Shown piece after piece: positions 16,729 through 23,836 of a stretch of DNA of 28,943 bases. Every line of letters starts with the position of its first letter. Within the stretch, counting starts at the first letter, position 1. The stretch covers positions 1-28,943 of the forward strand of contig DAIOGN010000030.1 in NCBI GenBank assembly GCA_036745245.1, written 5' to 3'. Source of the DNA: DAIOGN01 sp036745245. Lineage in GTDB: Bacteria > Zixibacteria > MSB-5A5 > JAUVRN01. The position numbers and the translations under genes were made by a program. The notes below the pieces were generated by a model that did not search any database, had not been told where the DNA came from, and saw nothing but the letters and a program-made list of their open reading frames with translations.

Positions 16729-17514
16729 CTAGTTGGTCGAGGATTGCGTGGTCTCGACGGTCATCAGGTTATTGACTCGCGTTACGCCATGGATGTCGGC
16801 CACGCGCTTGGTCGCCCCATCGATTTCGGATTGATTCGTCGCCACGCCGCTCAGGGTGACTACGCCCTTGGAGGTCGACACCTTCGTGTCGAAGGGCTTC
16901 GACCCGTGATAATACAGCTCAGACATCCTCACCTGGGCCGTGATGGAGGCGTCATCCAGCGTGTCGCCCGACGTCTGGCTTGACGTGGGACCCGTCGTGG
17001 TCACGGTCATTTTGTTGTCAACGCCTGTGACTCCGGAGACATCATTGGCGTAATCTTCCGCAAGCTGCTTCTGAGTTTCGCTGGAGGCGTTTCCGCGCAG
17101 CGTCACCGTGCCATTCGTGACCAACACGTCCGTTCTGGCAGCGCTCGTGCTGCGATGAAATCCAAGGTTGCCCTGCACTCGTTCACGAAGCTCCGCGTCC
17201 GACCCGGCGCCGGCGGGCGTGCCTGTGACCGTGAGTTGATTGTTCACGCTCTTGACCCCGGGCAGACCCATCACGGTGTGCTCGGCCAGCGTCCTGTGCG
17301 ATTCCTGGGAGACGGTGCCCTCCAACGTGACGGCACCCTCCTCAGATTGGATCTTGATCTTATCGCTCTTGAGGTAGGTCTTGAACACATACGACTTCTT
17401 GACGGACTGTTCAATGCTCTGATCCGCCTGCGAAGCGCTCAGAGGAGCGTGGCTTGCAAGCAGGAACACGGCCGCCGCGACCAGCGACAGGGTGATCCTT
17501 GATTCAATTCTCAT
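16729..17514 (-). CDS. Periplasmic protein with three BON domains
   Basis: 261 residues from ATG 17514, preceded by AAGGAGAG. The longer open frame to 17604 lacks a ribosome site and would bury the signal peptide. Signal peptide MRIESRITLSLVAAAVFLLA..., cleavage around SAS-QA. Then three BON modules, each with the xVxLxGxV...A...VxGVxxVxNxLxV pattern: about 40-100 (AVTLEGTVSQ, GVKSVNNQLTV), 110-175 (TVTLRGNASS, GVTGVDNKMTV) and 190-256 (VVTLSGVATN, GVTRVNNLMTV). BON domains bind phospholipid or support outer-membrane integrity in OsmY/DolP-like proteins. An envelope-stress role is therefore likely by family, not shown here. Confidence 0.9.
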   Translation of the reverse strand: MRIESRITLSLVAAAVFLLASHAPLSASQADQSIEQSVKKSYVFKTYLKSDKIKIQSEEGAVTLEGTVSQESHRTLAEHTVMGLPGVKSVNNQLTVTGTPAGAGSDAELRERVQGNLGFHRSTSAARTDVLVTNGTVTLRGNASSETQKQLAEDYANDVSGVTGVDNKMTVTTTGPTSSQTSGDTLDDASITAQVRMSELYYHGSKPFDTKVSTSKGVVTLSGVATNQSEIDGATKRVADIHGVTRVNNLMTVETTQSSTN

Positions 17515-17839
17515 GGTGGTTCTCTCCTTGGTGGTTCTTGGTTGCCCAGGAGCAGCGGCGAATCCATCGCGCGCGAGTCCCTGGAGTGTTATGAAGCGGT
17601 ACAAACGAATATCCTAAGGACTCTTGAGCCCGCCGACTCAGCCACCGGCATCGGTTCGGCCGGCTGGACGTGACCGCTCCGGAACATGGAGGGCACGATG
17701 TGCGGTCTCTCCTGCGCCTTGAGTACGCGGGGCACCACCAGCCTCCAGAGGATCCCCAACGGAATGACCAGACATTTCCTCATAGACAGCGTCCCAGGGC
17801 AGGAGGACGCAAAGTCTCAACAGTGCGTCGGCTGCCTGC
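17515..17839. other. Intergenic stretch upstream of BON gene
   Basis: 325 bases. Contains the ribosome site of the BON gene, a GCGTCC/GGACGC hairpin near 17789-17810 and a possible 64-codon minus-strand ORF at 17589-17783 (MRKCLVIPLGILW start, weak ribosome site). That ORF has no family resemblance I can see. No clear promoter was identified. Confidence 0.4.
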
Positions 17840-18115
17840 CTAGGCACGGTCACCGACGGTCTGACGTGACGGGCCCGAGGCATGCCCCGAACCGTTGTTG
17901 AACCGCCTGGTCAGGATCTCCTGCAGCCAGTGGTGGCTGCGTTCGAAGGGTTTCGACGGGTCCCAGGTCCTGTGGGCCTCGGCCATAGCCTCGCGCATCA
18001 GGGTGACCGCGGTGCGCTCATCCTGGGTCAAGGACATTGCAATCTGCAGAAAGTCGTCTACGCCTCGTGGAAGACTGTCCTGGCCGGCCAACCCGTTCCC
18101 ATGTTCGTTTCTCAC
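17840..18115 (-). CDS. Small protein resembling sigma-70 region 2 only
   Basis: 91 residues from GTG 18115, preceded by GAGGAGAATT; an in-frame GTG at 18127 would leave no room for a ribosome site. Residues ~20-75 (DFLQIAMSLTQDERTAVTLM, then MAEAHRTWDPSKPFE and HHWLQEILTRRFNN) line up with the helices of ECF sigma region 2: a LT-x-DxxxA turn, an acidic 'QEA-like' helix replaced by MREAMAEAHR, and AWLxxILxRxxxN at the end. Region 4 is absent and the C-terminus is a short polar tail. It could be a degenerate sigma remnant, a decoy that binds an anti-sigma factor, or a chance similarity. It lies between a BON protein and a DUF883-like protein on the same strand. Confidence 0.5.
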   Translation of the reverse strand: MRNEHGNGLAGQDSLPRGVDDFLQIAMSLTQDERTAVTLMREAMAEAHRTWDPSKPFERSHHWLQEILTRRFNNGSGHASGPSRQTVGDRA

Positions 18116-18244
18116 AATTCTCCTCACCTTCCATGTGGCACGTCGAAGCGGGCCTCATCCGGATCCGGTGGAATCACCTGGAAAGTGCATTCCAGATGTT
18201 CCACCGGTTCCCGCGACGAGGAGTGTCTGTGTCCCGTGTGCAGA

Positions 18245-18299
18245 TACATCGCTCCGAATCGCTGCGGCAATCCGTCGGAGGATGGGAAAAGGATCTAGT
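18245..18299 (-). promoter_or_regulatory. Duplicated non-coding element, copy A
   Basis: Read on the minus strand it begins ACTAGATC and aligns without gaps to copy B (20256-20310) at 39 of 55 positions, 31 of the first 39. Both copies contain an ATCC-N6-GGAT mini-hairpin followed by GATTG-x-CGC. This copy ends about 129 nt before the sigma-like gene. Function unknown; promoter, operator or structured leader are all possible. Confidence 0.5.
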
Positions 18300-18354
18300 T
18301 CTGTGGATGGGTAGAGTCGATCCTGCACTGCATCGAGCCCACCCCCTCCGCGGC

Positions 18355-18666
18355 CTACTCCCTGCGCAATCGTCCAATCAGGAAACCGGAGAGGAGCGCT
18401 GCGGCCGCCACACCGCCAATATAGGGCCACGGATTCGTGTGTACGCTTTCGTCCACATCGTGTGCGATTTCCATCGCTCTTTGTTTGCCGGCCTCGAACC
18501 GCCGAAACGCCCCATTGTGTCTCGATTCAGCGAACGTGCTCATCACCGCTGAAAGGTCGGTGTACTTGTGGCTCATCGCAGTTTGAAGCTCGGTCCTGTT
18601 ATCGCGGGCCGCCTCGTTCAGAAGTGCAAGCGCGTCGTGGATTTCTTTGTCTTCAACTCGGTGCAT
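18355..18666 (-). CDS. DUF883/ElaB-like membrane-anchored protein
   Basis: 103 residues from ATG 18666, preceded by GAAGGGACGACC; an in-frame ATG at 18681 is the alternative. Long amphipathic helical N-terminal region (VEDKEIHDALALLNEAARDN onward) ending in ...DESVHTNPWPYIGG, then one glycine-rich transmembrane helix (VAAAALLSGFLIG) and a basic tail (RLRRE). This architecture, especially NPW-x-YIGG before the helix and a terminal RR, is that of the DUF883/ElaB/YqjD family, inner-membrane proteins linked to stationary-phase stress and ribosome association in enterobacteria. The function here is inferred. Confidence 0.82.
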   Translation of the reverse strand: MHRVEDKEIHDALALLNEAARDNRTELQTAMSHKYTDLSAVMSTFAESRHNGAFRRFEAGKQRAMEIAHDVDESVHTNPWPYIGGVAAAALLSGFLIGRLRRE

Positions 18667-18742
18667 GGTCGTCCCTTCCATTCTTTGTGTGGGCGGCGAC
18701 AGACGGTCTGTTCTGCGCCCCCTGTTGATCCAGTCAAGGTGC

Positions 18743-18776
18743 GACGGCGACCCACTTTGGAGGTGGGTCGCCCGTC
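18743..18776 (-). terminator. Strong hairpin between DUF3494 and DUF883-like genes
   Basis: GACGGCGACCCAC (18743-18755) pairs with GTGGGTCGCCCGTC (18763-18776): 13 pairs with a one-base bulge and a seven-base loop. It lies 15 nt after the DUF3494 stop. No U-tract follows on the minus strand, so termination is likely but not canonical. Confidence 0.6.
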
Positions 18777-18790
18777 ACGTTTCCTAAGGT

Positions 18791-20062
18791 CTAGCTTTCA
18801 CAGTCATCGTCGACATCGTCGTCATGATCATGACCGCCGTCAGCATCGCCGCAGCGCTGTTTGTGGATCTGAATGTTGCCGCCGCGGAGTGTGCCTTCTG
18901 CAAGCAGATCCTCCCCCACGACGATGGAGAACCAGTCGCTCGAGCCGGGCTCCCCTGCGTCCCTCACGGTCACCGTAAAACTGGCGGGCGTCTTGTTGAT
19001 CATGCCGGTGCCGGTAAACGTGGCGGTCTGGCCGTCGACCATGAGTGAAGTGAACGCATGGATCTTGATCTTCTTTTTGTCGGCGTGATTCCTGTAGGTG
19101 AGGTTGCCTTTGACTTCGCCATCCTGGGTGTGTTGCACCACGAAGCCGAAGTTGGCGCGTGAGCCGCACACATCAATGAACCCGCCCCCTGTCACTTTGT
19201 CCCTGCAGGGACCGTCCGACACGGGGCCGCATCCCGCGGCCGAGACGGTGTCGGTATCCATGGTCACAGCGGCCGTGCGCGCCAGGGCTCGGCCGGACAA
19301 ATGTACTCCGGTCGTCAGGGTGATACTCTCCTGCGCGAGGATCTGTCCGATGAACACGGTTCCGGTGCCGAGGGTCGCGGAACTTCCGACCTGCCAGAAC
19401 ACGTTGCACTCTCGATCTGTGTTGAGCATCACCACCGCCGAGCTGGATGCGGTCGTGAGCGTACTCGCAATCTGGAACACGAACATGGCGTCGGAGTGTC
19501 CCTCCGCGTCGAGATACAACGTTCCGGTCAGTTGGGCCGAAGACGCAAAGCAATAGACTCCCGGTGCCAAGGTCATTCCACCCAGGTCCTGGTCCGTCAA
19601 GTCTGTGCCACAGGGCAGGTCCGCCAGTGCCTGGTAGCCCGTGGTCAGGTCGAGTTGTGCTTGAGCTGCCACGCTGTCCGCGGCGTGTATGTCTCCGTCC
19701 ACAGTGCCCGGAGGGAAGCCCGTGACTGCGGTCCCTGGACTGACCCCCAGGTCGCCGGTGACGAGGGTGAGGCCGGTATTGGTCACGGTCGAGCCGCCCA
19801 ACACGGCGAACTGTGCCGCCGTGCCCAGCCATGCCAGTTCAGTGGATGGTGCTTCGCCATCGCCCGAACGCCCGGTGAACGGAGGCCGGGTGGATGGGTC
19901 GGACCCCGAGTTTCGGGACGATTTAGTTTGGGAGGCGGTCGAGGGATTGGTTCCCAGGTCCTGTTGCTGTGAGCAACCCATCCCGAATACAGTGATGCAC
20001 GACAGCAAGACAAGCGCAAGGAAGCCCTGTGCTCGGACGGGCTTCGAAAACAATGTGTACAT
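18791..20062 (-). CDS. DUF3494 ice-binding-like lipoprotein with second beta domain and acidic His-Asp tail
   Basis: 423 residues. N-terminus RAQGFLALVLLSCITVFGMGC looks like a lipoprotein signal with Cys30, although the residues before Cys (GMG) are an imperfect lipobox. After a low-complexity Ser/Thr linker, residues ~79-275 are a DUF3494 domain: LGTAAQFAVLGGSTVTNTG, GDLGVSPGTAVTGFPPG, LAPGVYCF, FWQVGSSATLGTGTVFIG, SGRALARTAAVTMDT. These beta-solenoid proteins include ice-binding and adhesion proteins. Residues ~290-400 form a second domain starting KVTGGGFIDV (similar to domains found after choice-of-anchor proteins). The protein ends in a His/Asp-rich tail (GGHDHDDDVDDD), probably metal binding. 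Likely cell-surface. Ice binding itself cannot be read from sequence. Confidence 0.86.
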   Translation of the reverse strand: MYTLFSKPVRAQGFLALVLLSCITVFGMGCSQQQDLGTNPSTASQTKSSRNSGSDPSTRPPFTGRSGDGEAPSTELAWLGTAAQFAVLGGSTVTNTGLTLVTGDLGVSPGTAVTGFPPGTVDGDIHAADSVAAQAQLDLTTGYQALADLPCGTDLTDQDLGGMTLAPGVYCFASSAQLTGTLYLDAEGHSDAMFVFQIASTLTTASSSAVVMLNTDRECNVFWQVGSSATLGTGTVFIGQILAQESITLTTGVHLSGRALARTAAVTMDTDTVSAAGCGPVSDGPCRDKVTGGGFIDVCGSRANFGFVVQHTQDGEVKGNLTYRNHADKKKIKIHAFTSLMVDGQTATFTGTGMINKTPASFTVTVRDAGEPGSSDWFSIVVGEDLLAEGTLRGGNIQIHKQRCGDADGGHDHDDDVDDDCES

Positions 20063-20413
20063 GATTAACTCCCCTTGGTCATTGGATTAGGTTTCAGGGT
20101 GCTGCACGAGCCTGTAAGAACGCCACCACGCCGGCGACCGGCCGGATCCGCTTCGGTCCTGTGATTTGGGTCCGCCGGCAGCCAGAATGCGGTTTCAGGC
20201 AGCCTTCGGCTATGGTACGACACCTCTGAGTGTGAATTTCCGACACCCTTGCAACTAAATCGCCATCCAAGGCGGCGACAATCCATCGAAGGATGGAAAT
20301 GAGATCTAGTCCGGCGGAAGCATGAACCTATGGATCCCTGAAACGTGAATAGAACCGATGCGGGCAGAAAGGGCGCCGTAGCGGGTCGCTGGGTGGGCCG
20401 GTAGTGAGACAAA
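20063..20413. other. 351-base leader region of DUF3494 gene
   Basis: No ORF with family resemblance. It holds the gene's ribosome site (AAGGGGAG before 20062), several short hairpins on the minus strand (for example GCCGG-CGA-CCGGC at 20130-20142) and copy B of the duplicated element at 20256-20310. Consistent with a long untranslated leader if transcription starts near the element. Confidence 0.45.
20256..20310 (-). promoter_or_regulatory. Duplicated non-coding element, copy B
   Basis: Minus-strand reading begins ACTAGATC; 39 of 55 positions match copy A at 18245-18299. A CCATC-CTTC-GATGG hairpin and a TCGCC/GGCGA stem can form in this copy. It ends about 193 nt before the DUF3494 start codon. 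Confidence 0.5.
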
Positions 20414-20484
20414 GCCGGCGAAGGGAATCGAACCCCCAACCTGCTGATTACAAATCAGCTGCTCTACCATTGAGCCACGCCGGC
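20414..20484 (-). tRNA. tRNA-Thr (anticodon TGT)
   Basis: Reading the minus strand, GCCGGCG pairs with CGCCGGC as acceptor stem. The D arm is GCTC-AATGGTA-GAGC and the anticodon arm GCTGA-TTTGTAA-TCAGC, with TGT in the loop. The T arm carries TTCGATT with two G-T wobble pairs at its base. 71 nt; CCA is not encoded. Confidence 0.96.
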
Positions 20485-20565
20485 CTGTGTTCGGCACCAG
20501 AGTACGGCCGGGAGTGTCCTCAGTCAATCGCTACCGACGGGGTTCGCGGGCTCCGGGATTGGGCA

Positions 20566-20593
20566 TTGAAGGAACCTGTTCGGGCGTTATATT
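20566..20593 (+). promoter_or_regulatory. Sigma-70-like promoter of FG-GAP gene
   Basis: TTGAAG (20566-20571), 16-base spacer, TATATT (20588-20593). The start site would fall near 20600, which is after the ATG at 20595 and supports the TTG 20634 start for the gene. Confidence 0.6.
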
Positions 20594-20633
20594 GATGTCG
20601 CCCCGCGTCGAATGTGACGTTCGGAATGCCGAC

Positions 20634-22619
20634 TTGAAAATCTCCCCCTTCGCCTTTGCCCTCGCCCTGCTCACAGGATTAGCGACCACGGCGCACGCCC
20701 AGTACGTTCGTGAGTACACCCCCTATACCGTGGTCGCAGGGGACACGCTGACCTGGCCTTTCTGGGGCGGCATCAACGATCCCAAGCCGTCCCTCGAAGA
20801 TCTGGACGGCGATGGACTTACCGACCTGTTCATCGGCGAATTCAAGGGGAAACTCTCGTACCTGAAAAACGTGGGATCCTCCGGCGTGCCCCAGTGGCAG
20901 CCCGTCACGCAGCGCCTGGGCGGGGTGGATGTGGGCAGCTGGCATACCTTCGCCGACATCGACGACGACGGCGACCTGGATCTGTTCGGCGACTCACGTT
21001 CCGGTCAGACGGCGTTCTTCCGCAACCAGACGACGGGGCCCGATCCGGTGTTCGTGCTGGAGGACACCGAGTACGGAGACTTTCTCACAGCCGAGAACAA
21101 CACGTCCGACTTTGCCGATCTCGACCACGACGGCGACCTGGACTTCTTCTTCGGCAATCTTTCGGGCACCCTCACGCTCTATCGGAATGTTGGGACGGCC
21201 GACTCCGCGGCGTTTCAGTTCATCACAGACTTCTACGACAGCATCATCGCCTTTCCCGCGGGGCTTGCAGCGTCCGAACGGGGCCACGGCTTTTCCACGG
21301 TGCGTTTTGCCGACATCAATGCAGACAACGACTTTGACCTGTTCTACGGCGACATCTTCAACCCCAGCATGTACTACTTTCGCAACGCTGGATCGGCCAC
21401 CGTCTCCAACCTGGAGCTGGGGACCGAGACGTATCTGAGCCCACCCACTCTGGGGTTCAACCACGCAACATTCGCAGATCTCGACGGGGACACCGACCTC
21501 GACATGCTGGTGGGTGCAGCCAACGGACAGGAACTGAACAACCTGGTGTACTGGCGCAACGACGGCGTTCCGGCCATCGCCAGTTTCACTCTCGTGACCA
21601 CCAATTTCATTTCCAATCTCGACGAGGGCAGTTTCAGCATTCCCGCGTTGTCCGATCTCGACGCCGACGGCGACGCCGATGCACTCATCGGGCGCGGCGA
21701 CGGCAGGCTGTCGTACTATCAGAACACCGGAACGGCGGCCTCGCCTTCATGGCAGCGTCTGAGTACCGCCTACCTCGGCATCAACGCGGGGCTCTCAGCC
21801 GCGCCGGAACTGGCCGACTGGGACTCCGACGGGGATCTCGACGTGCTCCTGGGAACGGAAGCGGGCACGGTTCAGTATTGGCGGAACGACGGCGGTCCGT
21901 TCACGTTTGCGCCCGTGCTGGTGCAGTCGCAGCTGGGCGGGATCCAGGTGGACCGGCAGGCCACGCCGCGCGTAGCAGATCTCAACGGCGACGGGCTCAA
22001 GGACCTGCTCCTCGGCGAGTACGACTTCAATGGCATGGCCAACGTGCGGATCTACCAGAACGTGGGTCCGCCCTCCAATCCGCAGCTGGTGTTGCAGACC
22101 ACTCACTGCCTGAAAAGGCAATTTCGTGACTTCACCCTGCCGTCGTTGCACGACTGGAACGGGGACGGGCGGGTCGACATGGTGCTGGGAGGGCGGTTCC
22201 TGGGATTGAAACTGTACCTGAATTCTGCGACCCCGGGCACGTTCCCGGACTCGCTTTCCTGGGTGAGCGCTCCCGACACTCTGCCCGGCACAGACGACGG
22301 CTATCGTCTCGCCTGGGCGGCGCGCGACATCGACTCCGACAACGATCGCGACGTGTTCGTGGGGGAGGAAGACGGCGGGTTGAACTTCTACCGGGTTCAG
22401 GGGGGCGTACAGTTCCTGCGCGGCGACGCCAATGCTTCAGGCGACCTCACCGCGGCCGACGTGGTGTACCTGGTGAACACCGTATTCAAGGCCGGACCGA
22501 ATCCGGTTCCCGTTGCCGCCGCAGGCGACGTCAATTGCTCGGGCGGAATGAGTTCCTCGGACATCATCTACCTGGTGAACAGGGTCTTCAAGGGCGGGCC
22601 GGCGCCCTGCGTGATGTGA
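20634..22619 (+). CDS. Secreted FG-GAP/VCBS repeat protein with C-terminal dockerin-like domain
   Basis: 661 residues from TTG 20634, which gives a clean signal peptide (MKISPFAFALALLTGLATTAHA-Q). The in-frame ATG at 20595 would add 13 residues with several acidic ones and lies only 1 nt after the predicted -10 box. Ten beta-propeller-type repeats follow, each with a calcium loop D-x-D-x-D-G-x-x-D and a trailing Y-x-N-x-G strand, for example DLDGDGLTDLFIGE, DLDHDGDLDFFFGN, DLDADGDADALIGR, DWDSDGDLDVLLGT and DIDSDNDRDVFVGE. The last ~65 residues are a dockerin-like pair (GDANASGDLTAADVVYLVN and GDVNCSGGMSSSDIIYLVN, each followed by VFKxGP). Likely exported, calcium-stabilised and surface-bound or secreted; ligand unknown. 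Its dockerin-like module resembles those of the two proteins at the left end. Confidence 0.9.
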   Translation: MKISPFAFALALLTGLATTAHAQYVREYTPYTVVAGDTLTWPFWGGINDPKPSLEDLDGDGLTDLFIGEFKGKLSYLKNVGSSGVPQWQPVTQRLGGVDVGSWHTFADIDDDGDLDLFGDSRSGQTAFFRNQTTGPDPVFVLEDTEYGDFLTAENNTSDFADLDHDGDLDFFFGNLSGTLTLYRNVGTADSAAFQFITDFYDSIIAFPAGLAASERGHGFSTVRFADINADNDFDLFYGDIFNPSMYYFRNAGSATVSNLELGTETYLSPPTLGFNHATFADLDGDTDLDMLVGAANGQELNNLVYWRNDGVPAIASFTLVTTNFISNLDEGSFSIPALSDLDADGDADALIGRGDGRLSYYQNTGTAASPSWQRLSTAYLGINAGLSAAPELADWDSDGDLDVLLGTEAGTVQYWRNDGGPFTFAPVLVQSQLGGIQVDRQATPRVADLNGDGLKDLLLGEYDFNGMANVRIYQNVGPPSNPQLVLQTTHCLKRQFRDFTLPSLHDWNGDGRVDMVLGGRFLGLKLYLNSATPGTFPDSLSWVSAPDTLPGTDDGYRLAWAARDIDSDNDRDVFVGEEDGGLNFYRVQGGVQFLRGDANASGDLTAADVVYLVNTVFKAGPNPVPVAAAGDVNCSGGMSSSDIIYLVNRVFKGGPAPCVM

Positions 22620-22632
22620 CCCGGCCGGCTGG

Positions 22633-23817
22633 CTAGAACCGAAGCGTCGCGGTTCGCACTCGTGGTGCATCGCCTGATTCCGTCCAGGCCACCACAACGT
22701 CCCGTCCACGTGCCACCACCGTTGGGATTCCGCTCAATCCACCGGGAAGGGCTTCCGTGACGATCCTGGCCGAATCGGGCGCTCCTGAAGCCGCAACGGG
22801 CCGCGCCCACAGAATACTTGCCGAGTCGGACGTTTCGAGCCACACCACCAGTGCGCGTCCGTCGGCGAGAAACGTGACATCCACGCGCCCCTCGGCGTGC
22901 CGCCGATCCACGCGGATGGGCGCGCCGAAGCTCTCGCCTGAGTTGCGCGAGAATACCACCTGAACGCTCGGGTCGACGCCGCCGGACAACGCGAACCAGG
23001 CCAGGGCCAGAAGGGAGTCGGAGGCCGCGAGTGCCGGACCGTTGACGGGACAACCTGCGATCTTCCACTCATCCCGATTCACCGTCCGGGGTGCGCTCCA
23101 CTCTCCATCGGCGAGCCGCACAATCGAAATGTCTCTGACGTCTTCGGGAGATCGATCGCGGTAGGCCACCACGAGGGAGCCGTCGGTGCAACGTACGGAG
23201 GCGGTGGGGCAGCAGTCGCACACGCGGGGATCGAGCACGGTTTCGTCCTGAATCTGTCCGTCGGGCGACAGGTGCGCCGTGCGCAGGGTGGTGGCACCGC
23301 CTGCGAGGGTCTCGCGGCCGTCCAGCCACACGGCCTGCACCAGGCTATCTGCGGACACGAAGGAAGCGAATCCATGTTCGCATTCTGACGTGTCGGTGTG
23401 CAGCCAGGCCGGATCCGGCGCCGGCCGTTCTTGCCGCAGCCACGCCACCTTCACGCCGTAGGCATGACGAGACCCGCCGATCCGTTCGAGCCAGGCAGCG
23501 GCGGTGCCCGCAGGGTGCACCAGCACGCTCGGAAGGTCCAGGTCGCTTGCGACCCAGCGTTCCCCCGAGGACGCGGACCACGGATCGGTCCACGTCGATC
23601 CGTCCCACCTGGAACACCAGAGGGAGGTGCCCTGCTCTGTTTCGGTCTGGAGCCAGCTCATGAAGAGCGAGTCTCCGGCGACAAAAAGATTCGGTGCCAG
23701 GCTGTTCGTGCTTTGTGCCTGGGGCAGTGGCACCATGGTTACAAAGGCAGTGTCGCGGACACAGGCGGACACCACCCAGGCCGCCACGATGGCCCACAGA
23801 AGGGTGAACCGTTTCAT
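22633..23817 (-). CDS. Lipoprotein with BNR/sialidase-like beta-propeller
   Basis: 394 residues from ATG 23817. Lipoprotein signal MKRFTLLWAIVAAWVVSAC with Cys19. The mature part shows repeated propeller-blade patterns (LFMSWLQ, AAAWLERIGG, VQAVWLDGR, LVVAYRDRSPEDVRDI, VQVVFSRNSGESFGAP, VVVAWTESGD), including one good Asp-box-like SxxxGxxF turn. A cysteine cluster (VCDCCPTASVRC) and AGCPVNGPAL are conserved-looking and unusual for sialidases, suggesting a metal or disulfide site. Glycosidase activity is not supported by visible catalytic residues, so 'sialidase-like fold' is the safe call. It is the last gene of the ispF-dedA-ddl-cysS run, 19 nt after the cysS stop, and ends 13 nt from the convergent FG-GAP gene. 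Confidence 0.8.
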   Translation of the reverse strand: MKRFTLLWAIVAAWVVSACVRDTAFVTMVPLPQAQSTNSLAPNLFVAGDSLFMSWLQTETEQGTSLWCSRWDGSTWTDPWSASSGERWVASDLDLPSVLVHPAGTAAAWLERIGGSRHAYGVKVAWLRQERPAPDPAWLHTDTSECEHGFASFVSADSLVQAVWLDGRETLAGGATTLRTAHLSPDGQIQDETVLDPRVCDCCPTASVRCTDGSLVVAYRDRSPEDVRDISIVRLADGEWSAPRTVNRDEWKIAGCPVNGPALAASDSLLALAWFALSGGVDPSVQVVFSRNSGESFGAPIRVDRRHAEGRVDVTFLADGRALVVWLETSDSASILWARPVAASGAPDSARIVTEALPGGLSGIPTVVARGRDVVVAWTESGDAPRVRTATLRF

Positions 23818-23836
23818 GACCGGAAGGGAAGGACTC

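Noticed and set aside
17589..17783. Small minus-strand ORF of 64 codons
   Set aside because: Weak ribosome site and no recognisable similarity; mentioned only within the intergenic entry.
17790..17870. Possible c-di-GMP-I (GEMM) riboswitch on the plus strand, from AGGGCA, GGACGCAAAG and a GGTCACCGACGG-like end
   Set aside because: The GAAA-loop helix between AGGGCA and GGACGCAAAG is missing, the bases fold as a simple GCGTCC/GGACGC hairpin instead, and no plus-strand gene follows.
16500..20484. Genomic island inserted at tRNA-Thr
   Set aside because: The cluster looks somewhat less GC-rich than its flanks and the tRNA 3' end faces it, but I found no direct repeat of the tRNA 3' end near the far boundary and no integrase.
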